Positions 16,689 to 24,749 are shown, counted from the first letter of the stretch. The stretch: DNA of 44,859 bases from an uncultured Ruminococcus sp. (GCA_902785555.1 CACZZB010000028.1:1-44859); one strand, 5' to 3'. The notes: generated from the sequence alone by a model not told the origin. Program-made: numbers and translations.

Positions 16689-16745
16689 ATGATTATTGGA
16701 TTTTCATTTTTGTATGAAATTCCCCGAAAGGGCGGTGATATTTGA
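16689..16745 (+). CDS. Possible 18-codon leader ORF before the LRR gene
   Basis: ATG 16689 follows GAGAGGA and encodes MIIGFSFLYEIPRKGGDI, ending in TGA at 16743-16745, which overlaps the next ATG as TGATG. The arrangement would allow translational coupling. The short length makes chance occurrence possible. Confidence 0.3.
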   Translation: MIIGFSFLYEIPRKGGDI

Positions 16746-19261
16746 TGCAGTGTAAAAAGTGCGGAAGTGAATGGAAAACCAGTGCAAAAGCGAATCTTAT
16801 TATAAGATGTCCTTTTTGCGGTGCGGAGCTTGATAATCAGGAAGAAAAAAAGCTCACTTTCGATAATGCAAAAGAGGGATTGAGATACATAATCAAAACT
16901 TATGGTATTGATATTATCCTTGACGGGCTTCAGCTTCGTGCAATGCTTGATGAATATATCCCCGATTTGAAACAGGAAAGAAAGGTATTTCTTGATGCGT
17001 ATGAACAGGGTGTATGCAATGCTCTTTATATGGCACATGATGAACCCGAGATAGATAAATGTATTGCTATACTCCAATCTATCAAGGTACTTACACAGGA
17101 TGCCTGCATGGCAGAAAAATGGGCTTGCTATGTCGTTGAAACTTTCGTTTATGCCTTGAATTGGAATGTTCCGATGTTCGGTATAACGCCCAATATCCAT
17201 ATGTATCAGATACCCGAAAATATTAACGAAAACGGTGAGAAAAAGGGTCAGATACTTATTGGCTCAGGTGAAGTATGGGTAAACCAGAATGATTCCGACG
17301 GCGATATGTGGAATGGCTCGGAAAACGGAACAAACGGTAATTTCGTTCTTCCGTCAGAAAAGTCTCAGCTTCCCGAAACAGCCGACACAAATCATTCAAG
17401 ACCGACTGTATTTGATTTCTTCTCAGGAAACAATAATTCCGGTGCATCTGCTGATGCAAATGAAAAACAGCCGGAGTCCAAGATAGAATCTCCTGTATTT
17501 GACTTCACAGGCGAAGAAAATGAAGAAAAACAGGATGAAAAGAAAATAGAACCTCCTGTATTTGATTTCACAGGTGAAGATGATGAAGAAAAACAGGAAG
17601 AAAAGAAAATAGAATCTCCTGTATTTGATTTCACGGGTGAAGAAGATGAAGAAAAGCAGGAAGAAAAGAAAATAGAACCTCCTGTATTCGATTTTACAGG
17701 TGAAGAAGATGAAGAAAAGCAGGAAGAAAAGAAAATAGAACCTCCTGTATTCGATTTTACAGGTGAAGAAGATGAAGAAAAACAGGAAGAAAAGAAAATA
17801 GAGCCGCCTGTATTTGACTTCACGGGTGAAGAAGATGAAGAAAAACAGGAAGAAAAGAAAATAGAGCCGCCTGTATTTGACTTCACAGGTGAGGAAAACG
17901 AAAAAGAAGAAAAAGAACCCGAAAAATCTCCTGAGGAACAAAAGACTGAACAGCAGCCGCCTGTACAGACGAATCCATGGGGACAGCCGATGACACCTCC
18001 GGGAACAGACCCGACAAAACAGCCGCAGATGCCATGGGGATATAATCCGTGGATGCAGATGCCGCAGCAGGGAGCAGACCCGACACAGCAGCCGCAGATG
18101 CCATGGGGATATAATCCGATGCAGATGCCGCAGCAGGGAGCAGACCCGACACAGCAGCCGCAGATGCCATGGGGATATAATCCGTGGATGCAGATGCCAC
18201 AGCAGGGTGCAGACCCGACTAAGCAGCCGCAAATGCCGAATCAGCCCATGCAGCCGCCGGTTCAGCCGACAAAGCCTGTTGAAGAAGAACCTAAAAAAGA
18301 AAATACTCCTGTTCAGTCTGATATAAAAGAAGAAGCTCCCGCCAAGCCGAGTGAGCCTGCCGTTTCTGAAAAAGCCGAGGAAAAAACGGAAGAAAAGCCG
18401 GAGGAAAAACCGGCTGAACAAGAAGTTGCAGCAGACCTTAAGACGTTTACCGTAAATGATATCCAGAATGTTGCCGCAAAGCGTATTGTTGTACCGGAAG
18501 GATATCAGGCAATAGGTGATGCGGTGTTCTCCGGAAATGAGCAGGTCGAATCTATCGAATTGCCTGAAAGCCTTGTTCAGATAGGCGACAGAGCTTTTGA
18601 AAACTGTAAGAGACTTATGACAATAAATATTCCGTCATCAGTAAGCAATATAGGCAGAGGAGCATTTTCAGGATGTAAGTCTTTGCAGAAGCTTGAACTT
18701 AATCAGAACATAAAGAGAATTAGACAGAGTACATTCAGCGGATGTGAGGCTCTCAAGGATTTTGCGATACCGAGCAGTGTACAGGGATTGGGAAGACACG
18801 CTTTCCTTAACTGTGAATCTATTACCGAGATTATAATTCCCGACGGTGTTGATGAACTCCCCGAAAATGTATTCAGCGGATGTCGTTCTCTTAAAGTTGT
18901 AAAAGTTCCCGAAAGTGTTTTGAATATAAGAAAAAATGCTTTCAGTTGGTGCGAGGCACTGACAACCGTTAATATACCTGAAGCCGTTACAGAGATAGAT
19001 GATGGTGCATTTACGGGCTGCGGTTCTTTGAAAACCGTCAATATACCTCAGAATCTCAGGTCTATCGGCTACGGTTCATTCAGTAAATGCGGAAATCTGA
19101 GATTGCTTATACTTCCCGATACGGTGGATAATATAAGTGCCAATGCTTTCAACGGCTCAAACAGAACTCTTGTTGTAAGGTGTTCGCCCGATAATAAGTA
19201 TGTCAAGCATTACTGCAGGATGAATCGTGTAAAGTGCAAGGATATTGAATCGGAAGAATAA
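16745..19261 (+). CDS. Zinc-ribbon, acidic-repeat and BspA-type LRR protein without export signal
   Basis: The start at ATG 16745 puts a zinc ribbon first (Cys3, Cys6, Cys22, Cys25). Residues 40-135 are a helical domain (EGLRYIIKTYGIDIIL through LTQDACMAEKWACYVVE) resembling a helical region that I recall in other bacterial zinc-ribbon or signalling proteins; this comparison is from memory. Then come seven 21-residue acidic repeats containing PPVFDFTGEEDEE (about 245-395), Pro/Gln/Met-rich repeats with MPWGYNP (about 410-500), a Glu/Pro/Lys linker, and nine or so LRR_5 (BspA-type) repeats with GAFSGCKSL- and NAFSWCEAL-like cores (about 562-828). No signal peptide or membrane helix is visible, whereas BspA LRR proteins are usually surface proteins. 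Confidence 0.8.
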   Translation: MQCKKCGSEWKTSAKANLIIRCPFCGAELDNQEEKKLTFDNAKEGLRYIIKTYGIDIILDGLQLRAMLDEYIPDLKQERKVFLDAYEQGVCNALYMAHDEPEIDKCIAILQSIKVLTQDACMAEKWACYVVETFVYALNWNVPMFGITPNIHMYQIPENINENGEKKGQILIGSGEVWVNQNDSDGDMWNGSENGTNGNFVLPSEKSQLPETADTNHSRPTVFDFFSGNNNSGASADANEKQPESKIESPVFDFTGEENEEKQDEKKIEPPVFDFTGEDDEEKQEEKKIESPVFDFTGEEDEEKQEEKKIEPPVFDFTGEEDEEKQEEKKIEPPVFDFTGEEDEEKQEEKKIEPPVFDFTGEEDEEKQEEKKIEPPVFDFTGEENEKEEKEPEKSPEEQKTEQQPPVQTNPWGQPMTPPGTDPTKQPQMPWGYNPWMQMPQQGADPTQQPQMPWGYNPMQMPQQGADPTQQPQMPWGYNPWMQMPQQGADPTKQPQMPNQPMQPPVQPTKPVEEEPKKENTPVQSDIKEEAPAKPSEPAVSEKAEEKTEEKPEEKPAEQEVAADLKTFTVNDIQNVAAKRIVVPEGYQAIGDAVFSGNEQVESIELPESLVQIGDRAFENCKRLMTINIPSSVSNIGRGAFSGCKSLQKLELNQNIKRIRQSTFSGCEALKDFAIPSSVQGLGRHAFLNCESITEIIIPDGVDELPENVFSGCRSLKVVKVPESVLNIRKNAFSWCEALTTVNIPEAVTEIDDGAFTGCGSLKTVNIPQNLRSIGYGSFSKCGNLRLLILPDTVDNISANAFNGSNRTLVVRCSPDNKYVKHYCRMNRVKCKDIESEE
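17481..17895 (+). repeat. In-frame 63-bp tandem repeats (seven units)
   Basis: Each unit encodes 21 residues around PPVFDFTGEEDEE. Units three to seven are nearly identical in DNA, suggesting recent expansion; the first two and the last diverge at a few positions. Confidence 0.85.
17976..18240 (+). repeat. In-frame Pro/Gln/Met repeats
   Basis: About four units contain MPWGYNPWMQMPQQGADPT with near-identical DNA; one unit lacks the second Trp-Met pair. Confidence 0.75.
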
Positions 19262-19280
19262 TATTACAGTTATAAAAAAT

Positions 19281-19319
19281 AAAGGCGGCAGGCATATAGT
19301 TTATATGTCCTGTCGCTTT
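19281..19319 (+). terminator. Terminator-like hairpin after the LRR gene
   Basis: Arms 19281-19298 and 19302-19319 pair over most of their length with a few G-T pairs; the following TTGATAATTATTTTTT is a loose T-run. Confidence 0.6.
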
Positions 19320-19356
19320 GATAATTATTTTTTAAGAAAGGAGTGAAAAAATTTTT

Positions 19357-19644
19357 ATGAAGTATTTTAGTGATGAGCAGATAAATGAGATGAAACAGCG
19401 TGTGAAAACCGAATTTTCTCCTAAATCAAGAGCGATTTATATGATGTATGTCAGCAGGATAGAAGAACTCAATAAGAGATATGACGAAGGAACGGCAAGC
19501 AGTAAAGAGCTTTTGCAGGCAATAGCGGAATTGCAGAGCTTTTCCGAAAGATATGTCCCTCATAACAGTGTCGAGGATAAAAATGATGAAGATGCCGATG
19601 CTTATGAGTATGAGAATTATGATTTCCGTCCTCATGCTTTTTGA
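19357..19644 (+). CDS. Small hypothetical helical protein
   Basis: AAAGGAGTG precedes the ATG at 19357. The 95-residue product is a helical protein with a very acidic C-terminus (EDKNDEDADAYEYENYD). No signal peptide, membrane segment or known motif is visible. Its end overlaps the convergent tcdA stop by 13 bases, so the two transcripts must overlap. It follows the LRR gene by 95 bases and a hairpin. No function is proposed. Confidence 0.65.
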   Translation: MKYFSDEQINEMKQRVKTEFSPKSRAIYMMYVSRIEELNKRYDEGTASSKELLQAIAELQSFSERYVPHNSVEDKNDEDADAYEYENYDFRPHAF

Positions 19645-20345
19645 ATGATATCTTTAATGACCTCACCTGCAATTATCAGTCCGACTGCCGAAGGTACAAA
19701 GGCGATACTTGCAGGTGTTATTTTTTTTGTTATTTCATTATATTCTTTTATCTGAGGTTCTATCGGAGGTTCTTTTGAATATACTACCTTCAGTTTTTTT
19801 ATTCCACGTTTTTTGAGTTCATTACGCATGACACGGGCAAGAGGGCATACGGATGTTTTATATATATCCGCAACTTCAAAAAGTGTCGGATTCAATTTAT
19901 TTCCTGCTCCCATTGATGATATGATGGGGGTATTATTTTTATCCGCCTGCATGACGAGCTGTATTTTTCCGCTGACGGTGTCTATTGCGTCAACTACATA
20001 GTCATACTGTGAAAAGTCAAATGTATCAGCGGTTTCGGGAGTGTAGAATATATTGTATGTATTCACGTTGATATCGGGGTCAATGTCCTTTACACGGGCT
20101 TTTGCGACTTCCGTTTTATATTGTCCGACAGTCGAGGAAAGGGCGATTATCTGTCTGTTTATGTTTGAAATGCTGACGATATCACGGTCTATAAGGTCAA
20201 GAGTGCCGATCCCGCTCCTTGCAAGTGCCTCGACAACATATCCGCCGACACCGCCTACACCGAATACGGCTACACGTGCATGACGGAGTTTCCCGAAATT
20301 TTCCGTTCCGATAAGCATTTCTGTTCTTGAAAATCTGTTTTCCAT
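19632..20345 (-). CDS. tcdA: TcdA: tRNA threonylcarbamoyladenosine dehydratase
   Basis: This is an E1-like (ThiF/MoeB superfamily) enzyme that uses ATP to cyclise t6A to ct6A at position 37 of ANN-decoding tRNAs. The nucleotide-binding GVGGVGGYVVEALARSG lies at residues 29-45, followed by the acidic strand LIDRDIVSISNINRQI and the VDAIDTVSGK segment. SSMGAGNKLNPT and the Cys in KTSVCPLARVMRNELKK are typical of TcdA/CsdL. The length of 237 residues is normal for Firmicutes versions. The start at 20345 is confirmed by the N-terminal 'RFSRTEMLIG'. It is divergent from the small gene at 20488. Confidence 0.92.
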   Translation of the reverse strand: MENRFSRTEMLIGTENFGKLRHARVAVFGVGGVGGYVVEALARSGIGTLDLIDRDIVSISNINRQIIALSSTVGQYKTEVAKARVKDIDPDINVNTYNIFYTPETADTFDFSQYDYVVDAIDTVSGKIQLVMQADKNNTPIISSMGAGNKLNPTLFEVADIYKTSVCPLARVMRNELKKRGIKKLKVVYSKEPPIEPQIKEYNEITKKITPASIAFVPSAVGLIIAGEVIKDIIQKA

Positions 20346-20417
20346 AAAAAAATCTCCTGTATGTTTTTTTTAGATAAATTATACATGAATATCCTTTAAT
20401 ATTGCAATAATTTTTTC

Positions 20418-20446
20418 GTGACAAAATGAAAATTATGTAGTATAAT
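20418..20446 (+). promoter_or_regulatory. Promoter of the small gene at 20488
   Basis: GTGACA (20418-20423), a 17-base spacer and TATAAT (20441-20446). Confidence 0.7.
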
Positions 20447-20487
20447 TTGGAGTAGTACCGAAAATCAGGATTTTGGAGATGATAAAA

Positions 20488-20751
20488 TTGCAGGATATGG
20501 AAAAAGTGGAAATGATTGACGATATTTCTCAGATAGAGGAATTTGAAAATGAAATGATGATAGTTTCGGGCTTTGCATTGGGTGCAAGGAATATGTTCGC
20601 AAAAGATACTGCTGTTTTCAGAAGTGTGAGATACAGTGAAAGCTATGCCAACAGTGCGGTACTTGAAAATAACGGTATGACAAGGAAAATAAATGAATAT
20701 GCTTTTTTTGACAAGCCCGAGCCTACTCCACGCAAAAAATGGGAACACTGA
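20488..20751 (+). CDS. Small hypothetical protein (87 aa)
   Basis: I choose TTG 20488 because GGAG at 20475-20478 lies 9 bases upstream; the longer reading from 20473 would include that RBS. The acidic, soluble product has 'MIDDISQIEEFENEMMIVSGFALGARNMF' as its main recognisable stretch and no known domain. It stands alone between its own promoter (20418-20446) and a strong terminator (20760-20797), so it is an independent gene. Function unknown. Confidence 0.6.
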   Translation: MQDMEKVEMIDDISQIEEFENEMMIVSGFALGARNMFAKDTAVFRSVRYSESYANSAVLENNGMTRKINEYAFFDKPEPTPRKKWEH

Positions 20752-20759
20752 CAGAAATA

Positions 20760-20797
20760 CGAAAACCGTCTGTAATAAAATACAGGCGGTTTTCGCT
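20760..20797. terminator. Hairpin terminator, possibly shared by convergent genes
   Basis: A 15-bp stem (20760-20774 with 20781-20795, one G-T pair) lies between the convergent stops at 20751 and 20802. T-runs are short on plus, so efficiency is uncertain. Confidence 0.7.
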
Positions 20798-20801
20798 TCC
20801 C

Positions 20802-21185
20802 CTAAATAAAACACAATGTACGCCATTGACAATCAAGGCATACAATTGCAAGCTGTTTTTGGCTGATGATATTTTGATAAGCAAGTTTTTTTAGTTCGCT
20901 CCATTTTATCATATCATCAAACTTCATATCATATCTTTCAAGACATCTTTTGTCTATCGAATCAACTTTTTTATTGTCTTTACAAATACCGTTTATATTG
21001 TTCGGACAGTGCTCGCAAATAATATCACACTGTTGCGTAAGCTTCAGAAAAGGGTCTTCTTTTTCAAGAAAATCTATTATTTCTGTCATAGCCCCGACAA
21101 ATGTTTCATTATAGCCTTTTCCCTGAAAAAACTGTATGCATAAACTGTGATGCGGTCTCAGTTCAAATTTTGATAATTTTATCAA
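20802..21185 (-). CDS. DUF1284 cysteine-rich protein, coupled to bioY
   Basis: This 127-residue cytosolic protein belongs to DUF1284 (PF06935), recognised by LRPHHSLC near the N-terminus (residues 9-16). It has nine cysteines (16, 53, 57, 60, 68, 81, 116, 119, 125); the CX3CX2CX7C run at 53-68 and the CX2CX5C group at 116-125 suggest an iron-sulfur or zinc site. Its start lies inside the end of bioY (overlap of 23 bases), so it is translated from the same mRNA and falls under the same BirA operator. Family function is not established. A role linked to biotin uptake or biotin-dependent metabolism is inferred from the coupling only. Confidence 0.85.
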   Translation of the reverse strand: MIKLSKFELRPHHSLCIQFFQGKGYNETFVGAMTEIIDFLEKEDPFLKLTQQCDIICEHCPNNINGICKDNKKVDSIDKRCLERYDMKFDDMIKWSELKKLAYQNIISQKQLAIVCLDCQWRTLCFI

Positions 21186-21726
21186 GGCGGTTCACCAATA
21201 CAGTTGCAACGGCTATTTTTGCGAGGTCAAACAGCAGATATGGAAATACGCACAGACTCAATGCACCTATCATATCTATCGGTTCGACTGTTCGGGTATA
21301 TACTATCATGAACCATACAGTTCCGAAAGCGTAGCATACAGCCAATCCGAGTATCATTGATACTGCAAGTACCCATAATTTTTTTCCGAGTTTGTCGCAC
21401 ATGAATCCTACTATCAGGGATGTGAATATAAAGCCTATGATATATCCGCCTGTCATTCCGAACAGTACGCCTAATCCGCTTGAAAATTCCGCAAATACAG
21501 GTACGCCTATTATTCCAAGAAGCAGATATACGATAACGCTCAGAGTACCTCTTTTACAGCCGAGGATACCTCCTGCTGTAAATACAGCAAGCGTCTGCAA
21601 GGTAAACGGTATCGTAGTAGGTATATATATCTGAGAACATACAGCGATTATAGCTGTAAATACTGATATATATACCATATCAAGCAATGCTTTGTTAGTG
21701 TGTGGCTTAGTGTTTTCAATATCCAA
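21163..21726 (-). CDS. bioY: BioY: biotin-specific ECF transporter S component
   Basis: BioY binds biotin in the membrane and works alone or with the shared EcfAT energising module. The 187-residue protein has six hydrophobic helices and the family's hallmarks: IPFTLQTLAVFTAGGILG in the first third, the Gly-rich FAEFSSGLGVLFGMTGGYIIGF, and a C-terminal DLAKIAVATVL segment. The promoter and BirA operator are directly upstream (21757-21816), so transcription should fall when biotin is ample. The DUF1284 gene overlaps its end. No biotin synthesis genes are visible in the window, consistent with uptake as an important supply. Confidence 0.95.
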   Translation of the reverse strand: MDIENTKPHTNKALLDMVYISVFTAIIAVCSQIYIPTTIPFTLQTLAVFTAGGILGCKRGTLSVIVYLLLGIIGVPVFAEFSSGLGVLFGMTGGYIIGFIFTSLIVGFMCDKLGKKLWVLAVSMILGLAVCYAFGTVWFMIVYTRTVEPIDMIGALSLCVFPYLLFDLAKIAVATVLVNRLDKIIKI

Positions 21727-21779
21727 TTATTATCATTTCCTTTCCTTTTCCATGATATTATTATATTATAATTCCCACA

Positions 21780-21816
21780 AATTGTCAACCTGTAATTTAA
21801 AATTGGGTTGACAATT
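21780..21816. promoter_or_regulatory. BirA operator overlapping the bioY promoter
   Basis: AATTGTCAACC (21780-21790) and GGTTGACAATT (21806-21816) form a perfect inverted repeat with a 15-base spacer, the arrangement known for Firmicutes BirA sites. On minus the left arm contains the -35 TTGACA, followed after 17 bases by the -10 TATAAT (near 21762-21767), so BirA binding would block RNA polymerase. Confidence 0.9.
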
Positions 21817-21832
21817 AGTTTTTGGATTTGTA

Positions 21833-21861
21833 TTGAGATTTTGTAATATTTGTGATATAAT
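21833..21861 (+). promoter_or_regulatory. Promoter of the TetR-type regulator
   Basis: TTGAGA (21833-21838), a 17-base spacer and TATAAT (21856-21861). It starts 17 bases from the BirA operator, so divergent control by BirA is possible. Confidence 0.7.
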
Positions 21862-21898
21862 ACTTTTGTGTCAAAAAATAGGAGTGAGGTGCTTTAAG

Positions 21899-22459
21899 AT
21901 GTCTGAATCTGCCGTAACGAAAAAAGCTATATCTGATGGATTTAAGAGAACAATGTCCAAAAAGCCTTTTGAAAAAATAACTATATCTGATATAACATCC
22001 GAATGTGGTCTGAACCGCCAGACTTTTTACTATCACTTTCAGGATAAATATGAGCTTTTGAACTGGATATTTTATAATGATGTCATAAGCCCTTTCAAAG
22101 ATGATTTCACTATTGAGAACTGGAGTGAGCAGTTGCTTCAGATACTCCGTATATTAAAAGAAAATTCCAAATTTTATACGAATGCGATAAATACTCCGTA
22201 CGGGAACGAATTCAGGAAATATTTTCTGAATGTGATAATAAAAATAACGGATGATATTCTTGCACAGATGACCGAAGGATATAATGTCAAGCAGGAGAAT
22301 CTGAAATTCATATCAGAGTTTTTTGCCTATGGAATAGCGGGAAGTATAGTCAAATGGGTACAGACGGGGATGAAAGAAAGTCCGGAAAATATTGCCGTAC
22401 AGATGAAAAATATCGTCAACAGTGCCAAGAATTTTGCTTTTGAGAAATATTTCAGATAA
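21899..22459 (+). CDS. TetR/AcrR-family regulator (DhaS-like C-terminal domain)
   Basis: The start at ATG 21899 follows GGAGTGAGGT; a longer reading from 21833 would cover the promoter. Residues 1-60 are a TetR-type helix-turn-helix (ITISDITSECGLNRQTFYYHFQDKYEL). The C-terminal 120 residues, with 'EFFAYGIAGSIVKWVQTGMKESPE', match the C-terminal domain seen in DhaS-like regulators (PF14278). The length of 186 residues is normal. It is divergent from bioY and shares its short upstream region, but a regulatory link is not shown. A terminator follows at 22467-22498, so the gene is monocistronic. Targets are unknown. Confidence 0.88.
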   Translation: MSESAVTKKAISDGFKRTMSKKPFEKITISDITSECGLNRQTFYYHFQDKYELLNWIFYNDVISPFKDDFTIENWSEQLLQILRILKENSKFYTNAINTPYGNEFRKYFLNVIIKITDDILAQMTEGYNVKQENLKFISEFFAYGIAGSIVKWVQTGMKESPENIAVQMKNIVNSAKNFAFEKYFR

Positions 22460-22466
22460 AAAACAC

Positions 22467-22498
22467 GGTATGCACTTAAAAAAGTGCATACCTTTTTT
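22467..22498 (+). terminator. Rho-independent terminator after the TetR gene
   Basis: A perfect 11-bp stem (22467-22477 with 22482-22492) has a loop of four A and six T after it. Confidence 0.9.
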
Positions 22499-22546
22499 GA
22501 TGGACAAGGAAACATTTTTTACAAAAATACCGAATCATACGGTCAT

Positions 22547-23515
22547 TCATATGGCAAGAATTTTGCGTTCGCTTTCGGTAATATTAAAAGTTTCAATAAT
22601 TGTATCAATACTTATTATATTTTTGAATTTTTCAACAACTTGTTTTAACATTTTTATACGTTCTTCGGCACGACCTTCGGCACGACCTTCGGCACGACCT
22701 TCGGCACGACCTTCGGCACGACCTTCGGCACGACCTTCGGCACGACCTTCAGCACGACCTTCGGCACGACCTTCAGCACGACCTTCGGCACGACCTTCTT
22801 CCATGGCTTCCATTTTAGCTTCCATAATATCTTTTTCAGAAATTTTCATGTCAAAATACTCCCTTTCTTTAATAGTTTTCAAATCTCCCCTGAGAATAGA
22901 TTTGCTGTAAGATGATATAAGTTTTTCGCCTAAATCCGTTGATGAGTACGAATTTATAAAATCTTTCATTTCTTCTTCGCTGTTTACGGAGAAAAAAGAG
23001 GAAAATATTTTTAAGTTTTCTTCAACTCCGTTTGAATCCTTTACGGCAGGCACATATACATTATGCAGTGTCAGAAGTTCCGAATAGATATTTCCTTTAT
23101 CATCGCAAAGGTGTATAGTTTCTATAGGAGTGTTTTCTTTATTCTTCTTTGTCATTATAAATGAAACAACCACTTTATTCAGTTTGTCATAGTTTCCTTT
23201 AACTACCGTCTGACCGCCTATTGAACGGCAGGCATAATAGATAGTGCGATTTTTGATAAGAAGTTCACTGTAAGTGTTTTGTAAGTCAAGGCTGTATACA
23301 GTACCGTTTTTGTCTTTGGCAAATGTGTCAAATCTTATATAATTATGCTCAATGTTATCGGGGGAAACGCTTGCCTGAGAAATAACTTCATCGGCATCAA
23401 GAACATGACCTGTAACGGATTTTAATAATGCGGAGAATAAGTCCATTTCACCGAACATTATTGAAAATACAATATCATTTCTTGGCGGATAGTCTTCTCT
23501 GAAAGGTATGTGCAT
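22547..23515 (-). CDS. Rpn-type PD-(D/E)XK nuclease family protein with GRAE tandem repeats
   Basis: I start at ATG 23515, 9 bases after AGGAG; the ATG at 23524 touches that RBS. The N-terminal 250 residues match the Rpn/PDDEXK_2 family (PF12784), often annotated as recombination-promoting nucleases or putative transposases: 'PRNDIVFSIMFGE' at the start, then FDTFAKDKNGTVYSLDLQ carrying the catalytic Asp and D-x-Q. A charged helix follows, with eleven GRAE units (12-bp repeats) within a predicted coiled coil, and a short C-terminal helical cap ending in FNITESERKILAI. Such proteins are common and numerous in Ruminococcus genomes. It may be the last gene of the group starting at 25679, or transcribed alone. 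Confidence 0.85.
   Translation of the reverse strand: MHIPFREDYPPRNDIVFSIMFGEMDLFSALLKSVTGHVLDADEVISQASVSPDNIEHNYIRFDTFAKDKNGTVYSLDLQNTYSELLIKNRTIYYACRSIGGQTVVKGNYDKLNKVVVSFIMTKKNKENTPIETIHLCDDKGNIYSELLTLHNVYVPAVKDSNGVEENLKIFSSFFSVNSEEEMKDFINSYSSTDLGEKLISSYSKSILRGDLKTIKEREYFDMKISEKDIMEAKMEAMEEGRAEGRAEGRAEGRAEGRAEGRAEGRAEGRAEGRAEGRAEGRAEERIKMLKQVVEKFKNIISIDTIIETFNITESERKILAI
22667..22797 (-). repeat. 12-bp tandem repeats encoding GRAE
   Basis: Eleven near-identical copies of CGACCTTCGGCA (plus-strand view) with two copies bearing one G to A change. The unit keeps the reading frame, so copy-number change would alter coiled-coil length only. Confidence 0.9.
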
Positions 23516-23557
23516 TGGTATCATCTCCTGTCAGAATTATTATGGCATATTCCCAAA

Positions 23558-24733
23558 TCAGACATTTTCAATATTTCTGTCAATGTCAACATCAATGTCA
23601 TAATCAATTCCGTCGGCATTGAAGCCGAAAAGTCTGTAAAAATCTTCATGATAGCCATCAAGGTCAGCGTGTGTATCAAGATTGTCGCCTGAAATTTCGC
23701 TCCACAATTTATTGACAGCATTCTGCACGCTTTCACCCATTTCCCAGTCATCCATTCTGATACGGCAGGGTTCATCTGTTTGGGCATTGTTTTTTGTCAG
23801 CTTGGTGTTGAAAAGTCTGCACATCTGTTCGATACATCCCTCATGAACTCCCTGTTCTTTCATGACTTTATAGAGTATTGATATATACAGGGGTACTATC
23901 GGAATAGCTGCACTTGACTGTGTAACAAGGGCTTTATTTACGGAAATATATGCTTTTATACCGTTATTGGCATTTGTTATAGCCTTGGCTGTTTCAAAGA
24001 GATGGTCTTTTGCCTTGCCGATAGAGCCGTCTGCATACATCGGGTGAGTAATTTCCGGACCTATGTATGAATAGGCGACTGTCACGGCATTTTCCTCTAT
24101 TGCATCGGCAGCTTTCAAAGCATTTATCCAGTCCTGCCAATCTTCACCACCCATTACTTTTATGGTAGCTGTAATTTCATCTTCGCTTGCAGGCTCGACA
24201 GTTATATCACTTACAGTATTGTTTTTCAAGTCAATAGTCTTGTTTGTATAAGCCTCACCGACAGTTTTAAGAACGGAGCTGTAAACAGTTCCGTCAGGCA
24301 TGGTTCTTCTTGGGGCTGCAAGACTGTAAACGACCATATCGACTTTACCGATATCTTTTTTGATGATATCTATTACTTTATCTTTTATTTCTTTGGAATA
24401 AGCATCACCGTTCACGGTCTTTGCATAAAGTCCGTCAGCGTGTGCGAATTCCTCAAATGCAGCAGTATTATACCAGCCTGCACTTGCGGTTCTTGAACCG
24501 TTTGCGGGTTTGTCGAAGATAACTCCGAGAGTTGCTGCACCGAATGAATAAGCGGCTGTTATTCTTGAAGCAAGACCGTATCCCATTGATGAGCCTATAA
24601 CAAGGACTTTTTTAAAGCCCTCGGCATGGGGCTGTGACTTTACATAATCAATTTGTGATTTTACGATAGCCTTGCAGCCGTCAGGGTGAGCAGTCGTACA
24701 AATAAATCCTCTTACTTTTGGTTTAACTATCAT
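23558..24733 (-). CDS. fabV: FabV-type enoyl-ACP / trans-2-enoyl-CoA reductase
   Basis: This NADH-dependent enzyme reduces trans-2-enoyl thioesters, either in fatty acid elongation (FabV) or in butyryl-CoA formation (Ter). The sequence opens with the family's IVKPKVRGFICTTAHP, then the dinucleotide-binding VIGSSMGYGLASR (45-57), AAPRRT, and the catalytic pair Tyr233-X8-Lys242 in the segment starting PMYADGSIGK. The SSAAIPIVPLYISILYKVMK helix is also typical. Length of 391 is normal. It lies 16 bases after an alpha/beta hydrolase gene on the same strand and is probably co-transcribed. FabV is less sensitive to triclosan than FabI according to published family data. Which thioester it uses here is not decidable. 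Confidence 0.93.
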   Translation of the reverse strand: MIVKPKVRGFICTTAHPDGCKAIVKSQIDYVKSQPHAEGFKKVLVIGSSMGYGLASRITAAYSFGAATLGVIFDKPANGSRTASAGWYNTAAFEEFAHADGLYAKTVNGDAYSKEIKDKVIDIIKKDIGKVDMVVYSLAAPRRTMPDGTVYSSVLKTVGEAYTNKTIDLKNNTVSDITVEPASEDEITATIKVMGGEDWQDWINALKAADAIEENAVTVAYSYIGPEITHPMYADGSIGKAKDHLFETAKAITNANNGIKAYISVNKALVTQSSAAIPIVPLYISILYKVMKEQGVHEGCIEQMCRLFNTKLTKNNAQTDEPCRIRMDDWEMGESVQNAVNKLWSEISGDNLDTHADLDGYHEDFYRLFGFNADGIDYDIDVDIDRNIENV

Positions 24734-24749
24734 TCAAAAAACTCCTTTT

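Noticed and set aside
17392..18421. Long open frames antisense to the LRR gene's repeats
   Set aside because: They are repetitive Ser/Phe-rich or Arg/Leu-rich shadows of the 63-bp and Pro/Met repeats, with no RBS or protein-like composition.
22667..22797. CRISPR-like array
   Set aside because: The units are 12 bp and contiguous, with no spacers; they encode protein repeats.
22422..22910. Plus-strand open frame with SARP repeats
   Set aside because: It is the complement of the GRAE repeats of the Rpn-type gene and has no homology-like sequence outside them.
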